Shown here: positions 1 to 12,137 of the stretch, in pieces
Layout: each line of letters opens with the position of its first letter
How positions within the stretch are numbered: position 1 is the stretch's first letter
Origin: Buxus sempervirens
Lineage: Eukaryota > Streptophyta > Magnoliopsida > Buxales > Buxaceae
NCBI GenBank assembly: GCA_947561395.2
Contig: OX387182.1
Span: forward strand, 3,668,001-3,732,000
Length of the DNA stretch: 64,000 nt
Direction of reading: 5' to 3'
Notes under the pieces: model-generated
The model's input: only the letters and a program-made list of their open reading frames with translations
Databases searched by the model: none
Told to the model about the DNA's origin: nothing
Position numbers and translations under genes: made by a program

Positions 1-115
1 GTAATGCCTTTGCGACAGCTAAAAACACATATCAGAATCTTAAGCATCAAATTTGTGTACCAAGATATGGCTAGAGCAAAATAAAACATAAAAAAATGTA
101 AAGTAATTCAAGAAA

Positions 116-3103
116 TTAAAACATGGTGTTACTTCTTAAAGCCTCCAGAAACTCGTTAAGATGGTCATCAACTCCCTTGAGGGGTGGATGTTGAAGGAGT
201 TCCTGCACTGTCTTTTCAGAATCTAAGAAAGAAAGTGAATCTATACAACCATTCTCTGACTGCAACCACATCGTATTATCATTCCCCTGTCCAAAGGACT
301 GTTAAACCCTAAGAATGATGTGCAGCTTGATATGAAACATAAAAGGTGAGAAACTTGACATCTTACATATGTCACATATTACTAACAGGTTCGACACCGC
401 CCATGAGCAATGTGGTTCTATAGTACATGCTCAAGTGGGAGGAAAACATCGGATGATTTCTATAAGCATTTGCTGAAATTTTTATTACACACCAACATTG
501 ATGAGATAGGGGGAAATAGGTCAAAAGAAAACAAAACACAGATATAAACTAAGACACCTTAACAAAGAAATTCTTCTTCAGTTTTTATAGTTCACGGATA
601 TGATCTCATCATAAAGAAACATGGAGTATAACAATAAAATAGTATTACAAAATTTTAGTTCAAAGCCTAATACATGACTTAAATTTTGGGGCTAACCAAA
701 TAACACAAAAAAGAAAATAAAAAGGTGAGAACCCCAAATGTAGCAAATCTATGTATATCCTTACTCTAATGAAGTTGGACATCCAATTACTGTGGATTGC
801 CTAATAGCTTGCTTCAAAAAAAATTATTCAAGAAGAAAATATAACTCTCAGGAAAAAACTGGCCCACCATTCATTAATTTTAAACTGTACACCACAAATT
901 GAGGCTCCGAATCTAATAGCTGAAGAATACATTATAGGAGAAAATTTAAAATGATGAAAGTAAGTATATAATTGGAAGACAACCAGTAGATTCAGATCAG
1001 AGTTTGACCTATTCTCCTTGTCTTTCTCCCTCTTGTATGTTTAATGAATCCATAGACTGAATTTCACTAAAATAGAACAATGGAAGCATCTGGCTTTCCA
1101 TTTTTATCGGCATAACCTTTTTTTTGTCAACATGCAGATATGAGATACAGTTGTAGCCAATTATTCCAGGTCCTCACTGTGAAAGCTAACCAATCTCTTT
1201 CACAAGTCTACAAGATACCCATGTGAACACACAAATGATGGAAAAAAAATTATGCCATTTGGGGTATTTGCCCCATATCATTCAACAAAAGATATGTAAA
1301 TGGCATGTATGCTTGACTGGCAGGACCCACGTGTACAAAAGCAAGATCAATTTTGGATGGTGTTGGCTACATGGTAAATACCTGCCCAGATATCAGATCC
1401 ATGTCAAGACATGACTCGGCCAAAGCCAATACCAATAAGTTATTTGAAAAACATATAAAAATCTTGAAGACACTTTAAATGAATTAATAACAAAGTGAAA
1501 GGTATCCGGTATGCTTGCAAGTTTTAGCTTTCTGGTGAGACATGGATTTTTTCCATGAGGAGCAACAATATGGTCAATCTAGACCACCCAGTTGACACAG
1601 GACCATATGGATGCTATTTTACCCACATACGAATGCTAATTAATGGATATCACATTTTCATTTCTTCATAAGAGAATTAGATTTAGGAAAACCATTAGGG
1701 AAACACTTCTGGGGCTGAAACTTGGTCTGTGAAGGTCCACTGGAAGTGACTGTGTAACTAGTAGGGATTTTCCAAGATAATTAAGCAGCCACTTGTGAAA
1801 TCCATGTTTCACAATGCTTCTAAGTGTGGAGCATTCCACCAGATAACCAGTCTCTAACAAAAACAACAGTGAAAATAATAAATGATGTCAAAATAATAGA
1901 TATCCAATTATTTTACATTAAAAAGCCCCTGATTACATAGTCTGCTAATCAATCAAATCTGATTTCTCAAAGGACGTGAAATTCCTTATCTCAATGGGTT
2001 GGGGAAAGCATTTTTCTCGTGTCAAACAAGAAACTTTCCCAATACAATATGACATTCTAGATCATAGGCCTATAGTGTTCAAAAGAAAAACATCCAATAG
2101 TAAACTCGAGGCCTTTGGCGTCAAACAACAAACACTTCGATTTCATATAAACTATTGTCAGAAGTTCTTTTCGCTTTAAGGGTGTGCTGATTATATGTTT
2201 CACATGAAGGTAAAGAATTCAAAAAGAAGATGGTTGTACGTAATGAACATCATCTTGTGATTTGGAACAAACAGATAATGGAATGACTGATGAAATTGAG
2301 CATTCTGAGTTTTTTTTTTTTTTTTTTTAAACCTACAAACAACCATGAATCTCGCATGCAATCAAAATCCATGTTGCAAATCTGATTTGACCCCAGTTAA
2401 CCTGGCAAATCTCTCGTTAATTAGTTAATAAATGTACAAGTGTACAACTCAAAATCTATTCATGAAACTTTCATCAAACATTTCCAATCCAAACAGTAAC
2501 AGTGGAATTAGCAAATTTTATACACGTTGGTAGGAACATATTTTTCTTTTCAGAGTAATATATTGGATGTCTAATTATGCATGAATTTTTCAACACCCCA
2601 TATCAGCTGCTGTTTGTCCTAGTATAAGAATTGCAGGCAAGGTCTTTCGGGTCAATAAAGATTTGGAACACATTTACTAATATTTGGATCCTAAGAGGTT
2701 ACTGCCTGTCAGACACTACAAGGGTTATTTCCCATCCTACCGTGGCTTCGGTTGGTGAGGTTGCTATCTATAGTCAAATTTTCGCGTCCTGAACCACAAG
2801 CTCTCCTACAAACTGAATATTAACCAAATGCAGCAGAGCTATGAAACTGGGATATGTGCAGAATTCAAACAGATAAACAAAAATTCAAACAGAGAGAAAA
2901 CATCACGGCCAACAAAATCTCGCGTTGCCCAAATGCCTCGGCGGATCTGAAACTCGTACCTGGCTTCCATTAAATCATCTTTTAACCATTGAAAAACTAA
3001 ATAACCATAATCCAAATTGTCCTAAAATTAAGCATCGGAGTTATGGAGAGGATGATTAAAAGATATGCGACCGTACAAGTGAAGTAAGATCTCGAATAGA
3101 CAT
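116..3103 (-). CDS. unrecognised spliced gene, partial exon model
   Basis: I do not recognise this product. Exon 1 (3103-3077) starts MSIRDLTSL. Exon 2 (3021-2960) is open, follows ATTTTAG and ends before GTACGA. Exon 3 (2805-2741) follows TTTGTAG and ends before GTAGGA. A further exon starts at 1853 after a strong pyrimidine tract and TTAG and is open for over 45 codons (begins TGYLVECSTL); its donor is unclear. The phases of these four starts agree (0, 2, 1). Less certain exons lie near 1410-1380 (ends before GTATTT) and 790-755 (ends before GTAAGG). The last exon (298-116) is well supported and encodes about 60 residues ending EALRSNTMF. No domain is evident; the C-terminal exon is acidic and leucine-rich. 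The start codon is about 150 bp from the repeat upstream of the neighbouring Ulp1 gene, so the two genes are divergent. The middle of the model is tentative. Confidence 0.4.
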
Positions 3104-3252
3104 GGCGACTGTAGAGTGGAAGCGGATTTCCCGCCGGGCGTCAAATCCCTTCTTGAAGGGAACTACCACGTTCGAGAGGATCAGATTCCGTTAGAATTTG
3201 TAAGAGGGTATTCGAATTTATTGCGGTGAAAGCGATTGTTTGTGGAGAAAAT

Positions 3253-3400
3253 TAATTTTTAGTGGTATTTTATAAAAGTATTTAAGATTCAGTCATCCAA
3301 ATTTGTACTTGTACGTTTTCAGAGTACCTTTATCAAAACATTTAATATTCAGTCCTGTTACAACCCGTTCTCTTTCCGCAATGCCCTTAAACCTTATTGT
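3253..3400 (+). repeat. left copy of an inverted repeat, candidate MULE terminal repeat
   Basis: This segment matches the reverse complement of about 35425-35573 at roughly 80 percent by eye. Shared blocks include TATTTAAGATTCAGTCA, CACCTTTATCAAAACATTTAA (with one change here) and TTACAACCCGTT. The arms face each other and enclose the Ulp1 gene, the tandem array and the retrotransposon. No target-site duplication was found at the outer ends, so the terminal-repeat reading is inference. Confidence 0.5.
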
Positions 3401-3449
3401 TTTTTTATTTGATTTTTAATTTAAAAAAAAAAACTGAAGCTAAATTACC

Positions 3450-3914
3450 TATTTACCCTCTCTCAAACCCTCCGTTGCCTACATCGCCCTTCTCTAACAG
3501 GAAAACACATTTTCCTTCCTCTCAAACCCTCCATCTCCCTTCTCCCTCCATCGCCCTCTCTTCATCGCGCTTGTCCCTCTATCGCCCTTATCTCTCTCTC
3601 TCATCGTCGGAGCTCTGTCACCGTCAGCTTCCTCTCCGTCACCAAGAGCGTTGCAAAGTTCTCCCAAAGTTTAAGATTCTTCAAGAAAAGGTAAGGAAAA
3701 ACCCTACATTCTTTTATTTTTTCCTCTTTAGGTTTCTTTGGTTTCCTTTGTGGAATGAACGAGCGTTGTTCTTTTGAAGAAATCATGTTACATCTGCGCA
3801 GCATATCGTCTGGTTAGAGGTTTTATTTTTGTATTAAAATCCATTCTATAATCTGCAGCTCAATTGGAAGTTACAATTTGATTCCTCTCCACCGAAGGTT
3901 TTTTGTCCACTCAG
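3450..3914 (+). promoter_or_regulatory. pyrimidine-rich promoter and leader exons of the Ulp1 gene
   Basis: From 3450 the plus strand is rich in CCCTC, TCTCTC and CATCGCC, typical of plant 5' leaders. A probable leader exon ends at 3690, before GTAAGG. A second exon (3859-3914) lies between ATCTGCAG and GTGAGA. Neither contains an ATG, so both are probably untranslated. The boundaries come from splice consensus only. Confidence 0.5.
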
Positions 3915-6694
3915 GTGAGATACTTTGTTCTTCTTGTTTCTTTTGTGTCTTTTGTTTCGTGGGGTTTGTTGATTTAAATGTTGAAAATGACATTTTATGT
4001 TAAATATTCAATTTTTTTTCTTTTATTCTTTGTTCTCCAATGGATGTTCTGCTTTGCATTGAGCCGGAGTCTCCGTATTTTTTGAGCTGCATGTTTCGCC
4101 ACCCCCATCCTCTCCTCTTGCGCAACTTCAAAGCCTTTATGGTTTCCGATATCCTCTATTTTAAATGATTTATATTTTAGGTAGAAATGATATCAACGGA
4201 GATGGGGAAAAAGAAAGAGGGAAATGCGTTTTTTGATATGAATTTTTATGCTGTTTTTTTTTACCAGCTTAGTCATGAAAATATAAATAAGTGTGGAAAT
4301 AGAGGCCTAGGATATCTAAATCCAAGTCCTTACCTATTGTTAAAAAGACAGAATCTTTGTTTGCTCTCAGGCCATTATTTTATTTTATTTTATTTAATAG
4401 CAGGTATGAACATTTCAGAGATTTGCATCCTCTCTATAGATAAGCTGTTAAGGTCATGTCTCAGTTATTCAGTATTTCTATTGTATGCGTGGCTTTCGCA
4501 ATAAGGTAATGGCACTAGGACATTAGGGCAATTTTCATAACATTGAAAATGGTGGCAACTGATACATTGGAGAAACTTCAATCTGAAGCATCATTTGCTA
4601 TGGTGCAGTACTGCTTCTTGGCTGATGGTGGTTTAGTTTGTCATGCATTATATTGTGATTCTTGTATGTATCCACCCCCCTTGGTGGGAAAAATCTTGAA
4701 ATTGAGTTAAAGTATCATGGTAATGGTCAAATTTTTTAGGCTACATTATCAGTTGATAAACTTTATATATTCATGTAGGCTTTGGACTTTTATTTTATTT
4801 TATTTTGTATTCTTAGAAGCCCTGAAGTTCATTTATAAACAAATGAATTCACAAGGATGTTTGACTATCCTGGTGTTACTTTAATAGATCACTTAGGATT
4901 GATTGGTGGACTATTTAGCAAGATTGATTCTTGGAACTTGTTTGTGTATAATTGCTTATCCAAATTTGCAATATGAAGCTTTAGTTTCATATATTCATGT
5001 TTGGTGGAATAGTTATGCTTTGATAAGCTTCCTCTTATGTCAATTCTTTGTCCTGCTACAATAAGCATGATGTTCAGGGACACTTGTAGTAATCAGATCA
5101 TGTGTTTGGATTTCTCGTTATGTTGTCATAAATAATTCCGAGTACAGAGTTTTATAGTATATGATTTTGCCATCTTAAGTAGTTCCTTCTAGGGAATCTT
5201 ACAGACTGGAAAATCGCGTCAAAGCAAAGGATAAAACCCAAGGGGAGTGGGAGACCGGCTGAATTGATCTTAGTATGTTGTAGGTTCAACAAGGTTTTAA
5301 ATTTTTATTTGAAGGGAAATCTGGACATGAACCCCTTGTGTGCTATAGATTAGATAAGTTGTTGGCCCAGTAGACTTGAGATATCACATAATGCATACTT
5401 TGGCTGTCACTAATAAGGAAAGAAATGAACTTCAGGGCTTCTAAGAATGTTTAGTAGTTGACAGTAATTATAATTTCATAACCTTGTTGGATTATTCAAC
5501 TCCCATATAAATCTACACTATCCCCCTCACTATTGGCAACTACCCAGCATTATATATTTTTGTCTTCTTCATATTAACAAAGCACCTGATTGTTTGTATT
5601 AAGTTTGGGATGATAGTGTAAAAGCACAAGGGTACATTAACTAAATCCTAGCTGCAAGACCGACCATTCCAATAACAGGAAGCAAATTTTCAGGGCTATC
5701 CAAACACCCTCCTCAAGAAATACTCTTTATCCGTGCAGCAGTCCCTTTGCAAAAAACAAAGAAGTCTTTTAAGGAGAACTCACCTAAGGAAATAATCTGC
5801 CCCTCTAAAGTCCTTTGTATAAGAACCCTCATATTAGATACACAAAGTTATATTCTCATTAAGAAAGCCAAACAACTCAATTTGGTGTGTTGTTCCATTC
5901 TTCCTTTTTCGGTGTAATTTCCTTTGTTAGGAAAAAAATAAATTTGCTAAACCCAATTGTTCTTTAATATATGGCTTCTTATTGCATCTGTGATTAATTA
6001 ACAATAATGATCACACAAACTTGTATAGAGCAGACAAAAACCTGCATTAGATATTTAATTCAATATCACCTATATTTCTTCTATTGTGAATCATACCATG
6101 AGAACTACTTGTATTTTGTTGTTGGTTGAATTATGCCATAACAGTATTTCATTTATAAGTATTCACCTTTGGTATGGATTTCTACTAGAAAAACTGAACA
6201 CAATATCAACTTGGAACTTCAAATGAGTGAGAAGAAACTATGCCTTCTATCATGTAGCTTCTTTATGATTGTTTTTCTACAAATTTCTGGAGCTTCAGTG
6301 GTTATTAATTTTTATAAAAATGAAGTTTAAGAAATATTTGGGCATTCTGGCTTTGTTTTGGTGATCCTAAAGCATGGTTGACTGGTCCTGTTAAAGAGGG
6401 ATAAATTATTCTAAAAAACTTGGTTTGCACGAAGTGGAGACATAATGCCAAAAATGGAGAATTAGAAACTCACAAAGTTACAAACTATTTACTACTACAC
6501 GGCACTATTGAACAGAGCATTCAGTGTCTATAGAAACGTTGAAATGGATCCAATTACATTTGAACCCAAAATTTTGACGTTACTCCAATAGCCAAGGTGA
6601 TACTGATCCGTTGAGATTACATGCGTCTCCGATGATTACATATTTTGCACCCTTCTTCAATGTCATTAGTTAAATGTATTTTATTGGATGACAG
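3915..6694 (+). other. intronic sequence with one possible exon
   Basis: This AT-rich stretch between the leader exons and the protease exons has no clear repeat. One possible exon is 4527-4663, between ACATTAG and GTATGT, open and containing ATGGTGGCAACTGAT. Its end phase (1) does not fit the next exon (phase 0), so either another small exon is missing or it is not used. Confidence 0.3.
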
Positions 6695-8423
6695 GTAGTT
6701 CGAAGAGGTGTGGATAACATTGTCTTTTATAAGAAGAAGATCCAATCAAAGTATGAGATACTGAATATGCATGTTAGAGCTAGGAGTTCTGATGCACTTG
6801 CACACATGCCAGACATATTTGAGGCTGCCTGTGATGATCTAGAAGAACATATGCCGAGTACATCTGGGCAAAACTGTTATGATCTAAATGCACAAATACC
6901 ATGCACACCTGAGTTAGTCCTTCAAGTTCAGCTCATTAGTATTAGTGGAGAGGATGATGAGAAGATAATGATGGTAAATGAGCAGCAAGAAGAAGATATA
7001 TTGAAGAGAAATTGCATGAAACATTGTGCTCGGCTAGTGAAATCGCCATATGTTCATTGTAGAAGAAGTACTCGATTGCGGAAAGATGAAAGGCAGATTC
7101 TTACATACCTTACAACAATTGATGACCCTGGGTAACGCACAAACTTTTTACTTACTATTCCTATTTTGATTTACATCTCAAGCTTTTTAATAGCCATCCA
7201 CACTTTAACTCTTGATGTTTTAAATCATGAAAATTGCAGGGAAATATTAGTTGACATTGAATCAATGCATGTGTCACGTGTCGAGCTTTCATGTTTACTT
7301 GAGGGTCAGATGCTAAATAGTGCGGTATGATTCGCATAAAATGTCACAATATGGAATTAATTTAATGTATATGTTGTGGAAAATGGTTACGTAACTTGTC
7401 ATTTCTGTAGGTTGTGTCAGCATTTGCAATTGGGCTTATAAGCTCCCAACAAATGAAAGGTGAAGGGAATGTTACCAAGCATTATTGTCCAACATATGTT
7501 AGTGTATGTATGACATTACTTAGTGCATCACTCATGTTTATAACTTTGCATCATAAATAATGTTCTAATACAGAAATCATTATATGTGAAGGATGCAATC
7601 ATTCATTCAAAGCGGACGGACCTCAAGTATATGAGACCGTTTTTTGATGCAGATAAGTTAGGCTATGATATAGTTCATTGTGGACAGGTAATACTTTTCT
7701 TGCATTCTTAGTGTATGGGAACCATTTCTATCTATTTTACCATAATATATTGTAGCTGACTGTTTGTAGATATACATCCCTATTTGTACGAAGAACCATT
7801 GGCTTTTAGTCGTACTCAACATGAGGCAAAGAAGGATTGAGGTTTTGGATTCATTCCCACAGCGAAGCCTAGATAACACTCTTAAATTAATATCGAAATT
7901 GGTTTGTTATGACTTAACCTTTACGGCTTCCTTTCCCATTTTTTGTCCTACATTGCATAACATATATCTTTCTATGTAGGCTCCAGTGTTCGAACATGTA
8001 TTTTGTGATCATGGAGTTCCAATTCCCATATCACTGTGGGATGTACTTCCTATTGATGTCCCACACCAAGAAAATGGGTATTGATGTAATTTCAAATGGA
8101 ACCACCATAAGCCTTATTTATTTATTTATATAATTCTATGTTTCTAATGTAGGGTTGATTGTGGTGTATTTATGCTCAAATTCATGGACTTTTGGGATGG
8201 CAGTTCATTGACACATTCATTTTCTCAGGTACACCTATTATTTGTTTTTGTCAAGTGGTTGGCAGATTTTTTGGTTGAGTGATTACTTGGTGGGTAAATT
8301 TTGCAGGCCGATATTACACACATACGCAAGGAGTTGGTAGCACAGTTGGTGTTGCATCCTGCAAACAAAGTGCGGTCTATGATTTTAGAGAATGTTCTTA
8401 GGGTGTGTCAGTGTTACTGTTAA
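6695..8423 (+). CDS. Ulp1-like SUMO-type cysteine protease (peptidase C48), 5' end uncertain
   Basis: Eight exons join in phase: 6695-7131, 7240-7324, 7411-7503, 7574-7687, 7770-7901, 7980-8077, 8153-8228, 8307-8423 (TAA). They encode about 383 residues from the first acceptor; the first ATG in frame is 6767. The C-terminal part has the C48 signature: NHWLLVVL with the catalytic His (7797-7799), an Asp in VLDSFP (7848-7850), then HQENGVDCGVFML with the oxyanion-hole Gln (8067-8069) and catalytic Cys (8160-8162). This family cleaves SUMO from its precursor or from conjugates; the substrate here is unknown. The N-terminal exon is acidic, lysine-rich and without a domain I know. All catalytic residues are present, so it may be active. 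Plant Ulp1-like genes are often carried by Mutator-like elements, which fits the flanking inverted repeats. The true start is not resolved. Confidence 0.85.
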
Positions 8424-8689
8424 AGGGAGGTGGAAGACTTGTTAAAGGGAGTTGGTTGACTTGTAAATTCTAAGGATAATCTACGACATAGAAGACTTGT
8501 AAATTCTAATGCTATTTTGGATTGGCTATTGTCGATGTTGTTTTTGTGATTCTTTTTCCTCCTTGGTTCTACCTTTTATTTTTGGTTACCTAGGTCAAAC
8601 TTAAAAAGATGTGAGATGTGGTTTCTAGCAAGATTTTACACTGCTTATGATATTATACAGTTGTGAGTGCCAGACAAAAATTTGTGATA
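8424..8689 (+). other. 3' untranslated or intergenic sequence
   Basis: AT-rich sequence after the protease stop codon. I see no gene or repeat. It probably holds the 3' untranslated region. Confidence 0.3.
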
Positions 8690-9290
8690 TTACACAATTT
8701 CATTTAGCAATCTATCTTTGATTGTATCAGTTTTGCCAAAAACATTTTTGTTCCAAGATTTAATGTTATTTTTGACAAATTTGAGTCTCAAGAAAGGTGG
8801 TACCAGGCCATAGAGCACTATTGACCCTACCAGTCTCACACCAACCTCTAACCAAATCTGAGAATTCCTTATAAGTGAGCCACATGTTTTCAAATCGAAA
8901 AGGAAAAGGACCTCTAAGACTGAATTCAGTAGAAATGAGTAAAGGGAAGTGGTCTAACACAATTTAATATTTCTAGGTAAATTTAATGCAAATTGGTCCT
9001 TGATCTTGATCTTAGCAAACCCCATAAAAAGTCATTTAAAAAAGGTAAATTGAATGCAAATTGCTCCTTGATCTTAATCTCAGCAAGCCCCATAAAAGGT
9101 CATTCAGAAAAGTAATGCTCATGACCTATAAAACCTCCGCAAGCCTCGCCGATTGCACAAAGTGTCCCATTCGCCCACAGGTGGAAAGGAATACCACTAA
9201 GCATAACCCACAAGACTTCCACATCCTGTTTGTGATTGTGATGATCAAATTGAGGGTACCAATAATCCATTTCCATTAATATGGAATCAT
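8690..9290 (-). mobile_element. degenerate L1-type LINE fragment
   Basis: Two frames on the minus strand carry LINE ORF2 text: LDHFPLLIS and GPFPFRFENMWL (about 8960-8830), then FVKNNIKSWNKNVFGK (about 8780-8720). This is the usual stretch between the endonuclease and the reverse transcriptase. Farther upstream, 9290-9115 reads WVMLSGIPFHLWANGTLCAIGEA in pieces, which resembles the DUF4283 region of plant LINE ORF1. Frameshifts and missing sequence make it a relic. Confidence 0.65.
8976..9111. repeat. two tandem 68 bp copies
   Basis: The segment starting GGTAAATTTAATGCAAATTG at 8976 is repeated from 9044 with about ten differences. It lies inside the LINE relic and looks like a local duplication. 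Confidence 0.75.
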
Positions 9291-9339
9291 TTGGGAAGAG
9301 ACATGATAGTTATGTACAAAGTGCTTGCCTTGCTTCTAG

Positions 9340-9935
9340 GGTTGCAACTCAGTGCGGTTTGGTCCGGGTTGGCCTCAACCCAAGAACAAACCAAGGTTAC
9401 AAAATGTCGGCCCAAAACCGAACCGAACCGGCCTTAGAATCGAAATATCCAAACCGAACACCAAACCGATTATTTAAAGAAAACTCGTAACTCAACCCAA
9501 ACCAAACCGAACCGAATTACAAATTCAGTTCGGTTTGGGTCATTTTCACATAAAACCTGTTATCATTAGAGAGATTCCCACTTTTGCCCAAAATTTTTTT
9601 TAATAATAAACGCAACTTTTTTCTTCTTGCACAATAACTAATTGACAATTCAATTTTATCTCAAAACAAAATTAATGAAATACAATCAAACCTGAAATGT
9701 CTTCCTCGGGATCATTTGCTTCATCACCATGATTCCAAAACTTAGTATACTGATCATCACCAACCAGTTTTAAAGAGCTGAAAACCAAGTACAGAGAACT
9801 ACTTTATCTATTATATATTTTATATAAATCATTATATTTGGGTTCGGTTCGGTTCAATTTGGTTTTACACTTAGGAAATTTGATTCGGTTTTCAATTCGG
9901 TTCGATCAACCCGAGCCTTCAATCGAAAACCGGAC
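9340..9935. repeat. AACCGAACC-rich low-complexity repeat
   Basis: About 9350-9535 is built from CCGAACCGAACC-like and AACCAAACC-like words. About 9838-9935 holds the complement (GGTTCGGTTCGG). The 300 bp between them is AT-rich with nothing recognisable. The two ends are thus partly complementary, as in a foldback or short element. A similar region is at 42835-43560. Confidence 0.5.
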
Positions 9936-10165
9936 AAAGACGACCTTCGTGACGACCTTCACATCCTCAAACAACCTTCGTGATGACCTCGGACGACCTT
10001 CACCACCTTCGTGATAGAGACGATCTTCGTGCAAGACCTTTGCGACAGAGACAACCTTTGCCAAGGACCTTTGAGTAGGACCTTAGCAACCTCAGACAAC
10101 CTTCGCGACGACCTTGACGACAAATATGACCTTCGCCAAGGACCTTCGAGCTTTGATTGTTGGCT
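9936..10165. repeat. degenerate GACCTTCG minisatellite
   Basis: Words such as GACGACCTTCGTGACGACC and CAAGGACCTT recur with variable spacing of about 15-40 bp. No coding meaning is apparent. It borders the 147 bp array. Confidence 0.6.
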
Positions 10166-10198
10166 TTATTTAACTTTGTACAAAGTCATTTGATAGAA

Positions 10199-11627
10199 AG
10201 GTATAAGTTTATACAGGCATGCAAGTTAGTATATATTATTGTACAAGTTAATCGATAAAAGGTACAAGACATTTGATTGAGTGATACAGGTCCCCTTATA
10301 AAGATACAAGTCTATACATAATATTGTACAAGTTTTGATAGAGATGTATAAGCTTAAATAAGCGTACAAGTTAATGTATATTGATGTATAAATCAATTGA
10401 TAGAAGGTACAAGACATGTAATTGAGTGGTACAGGTAACCCTATAAAGGTACAAGTCAGTACATTGTATTATACAAGTCATTTAACATAGAGGTATAAGT
10501 CTATTTAGTCATACAAGTTAGTATATATTGTTTTTCAAGTCAATCAGTAGAATGTACAAGTCATTTGATTGAGTTGTACAGTCCTCCTTTAAATGTACAA
10601 GTCAGTACTTAACATTATATAAGTCATTTAATAGAGGGGGTATAAGTCTATATAATCGTACAAATTAGTGCATATTGTTGTACAAGTCAAATAGTAGAAT
10701 GTACAAGTCATTTGATTAAGTAATACAGGTAACCCTATAAAGGTACAAGTCAGTACGTTGTATTGTACAAGTCATTTAACAGAGAGGTATAAGTCTATTT
10801 AGTCATACAAGTTAGTATATATTGTTGTTCAAGTCAATCAATAGAATGTACAACTCATTTGATTGAGTTGTACAGTTCTCTTCTAAATGTACAAATCAGT
10901 ACTTAACATTGTACAAGTCCTTTAATAGAGAAGTATAAGTCTATATAATCGTATAAGTTAGTGTATATTGTTGTACAAGTCAATTGATAGAAGGTACAAG
11001 TCATTTGATTGAGTGGTACATATACCCCTATAAAGGTACAAGTTAGAATATTGTATTGTACAAGTCATTTGATAAAGAGGTATAAGTTTATTTAGTCATA
11101 CAAGTTAGTATATATTGTTGTACAAATCAATCGTTAAAATGTACAAGTCATTTGATTGAGTTGTGTAGGTCATCCTATAAATGTACAAGTCAGTACTTAA
11201 CATTTTACAAGTCAATTAATAGAGAAGTATAAGTCTATGTAATCGTATAAGTTAGTGTATATTGTTATATAAGTCAATTGATAAAAAGTACAAGTTATTT
11301 GATTGAGTGGTACAGGTATACCAATATAGGTATAAGTCAGAATATTGTATTATACAAGTCATTTGATATAGAGGTATAAGTCTATTTAGTCATACAAGTT
11401 AGTATATATTGTTCTATAAGTCATTTGATTGAGTTGTACATGTCCTCCTATAAATGTACAAGTCAATACTTAACATTGTACAAGTTATTTAATAGATGGG
11501 GTATAAGTCTATTTAATCATACAAATTAGTGTATATTATTGTACAAGTGAATTAGTAGAATGTACAAGTCATTTGATTGAGTGGTACAAGTATTCCTATA
11601 AAGGTACAAGTCAATACATTGTACTGT
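10199..11627. repeat. left part of a tandem array of about 147 bp units
   Basis: About ten diverged units start near GGTATAAGTCTATTTAGTC and contain TACAAGTTAGTATATATTG, TGTACAAGTCAAT and ACAAGTCATTTGATTGAG. The word GTACAAGTCA also recurs inside each unit, giving a shorter sub-period. The array stops at the retrotransposon and continues beyond it at 34043-35262. Confidence 0.85.
11623..11627. repeat. left target-site duplication ACTGT
   Basis: ACTGT lies directly before the 5' LTR and again at 34038-34042 directly after the 3' LTR. Five base pairs is the usual size for Ty3/gypsy integrases. Removing the element and one copy restores a continuous array unit. Confidence 0.95.
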
Positions 11628-11716
11628 TGTAGACACCCCAAATTACACAAACAATCATCAAAAATCATTATCTCCTGGAGAGCCAGCACAGAAATTGAAG
11701 AAAATAAACTTTTACC

Positions 11717-11860
11717 TGTATCCGGATACTCAGGCCGGATACAAGTACTCCTTCATGTATCCGGATACTCATACCGGATACATGTGAGCCTTAGTGTATC
11801 CGGTACCATGTACCGGATACCTTAAGGCCCTTTTTTATCCGGTCTGATATACCGGATACT
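11717..11860. promoter_or_regulatory. cluster of four TATCCGG/CCGGATA palindromes in the 5' LTR
   Basis: Four units at about 11717-11743, 11754-11784, 11793-11820 and 11836-11860 each have TATCCGG and CCGGATA arms around a short spacer (for example TACTCAGG). The cluster ends about 155 bp upstream of the TATA box. The same cluster is at about 31845-31988 in the 3' LTR. A regulatory role is inferred from position and recurrence. Confidence 0.7.
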
Positions 11861-12014
11861 TTAAGTTTGCTCAAAATTAGGGTTTTCCGAGAGAAATCAC
11901 TTGTTACCATCATATCCCTCATTAAATGAGGGGAAATCTCGGAAATAACCTTAGGGTTAAGGTTGGGGGGTTCTAGACATTAAGTTGTGTCTACCAATGA
12001 CCTTAGCCTTTGCC

Positions 12015-12022
12015 TATAAATA
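12015..12022 (+). promoter_or_regulatory. LTR TATA box
   Basis: TATAAATA in GCCTATAAATAGGAGCC. Transcription would start about 30 bp downstream, at the U3/R border. The copy in the 3' LTR is at 32144-32151. Confidence 0.75.
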
Positions 12023-12120
12023 GGAGCCTCCTCCTTGAGCAAAAGGAACTGAACTCTTGTTTTGAATTCTCGCAAAGAAGAACTCCAAGAGAAGAAGAAA
12101 ACCGCTGCAGAATCGCCTCC

Positions 12121-12137
12121 AGAACTCAGGTAAGCCT
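12121..12137 (+). other. candidate 5' splice site in the LTR leader
   Basis: AACTCAG followed by GTAAGCC (junction 12129/12130) is a strong plant donor about 80 bp after the presumed start site. A matching acceptor is TTTGCAG ending at 16860, shortly before gag. Splicing would remove the repeat-filled leader. No transcript evidence is available. Confidence 0.4.

Noticed and set aside
1020..1080. Possible minus-strand exon reading EIQSMDSLNIQEGERQGE
   Set aside because: The only frame with an acceptor reaches a stop before a usable donor.
4187..4504. 105-codon plus-strand frame
   Set aside because: AT-rich, no domain, no matching splice sites; judged intronic.
10199..11627. CRISPR-like array
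   Set aside because: Units are long, contiguous and without unique spacers; the genome is a plant.
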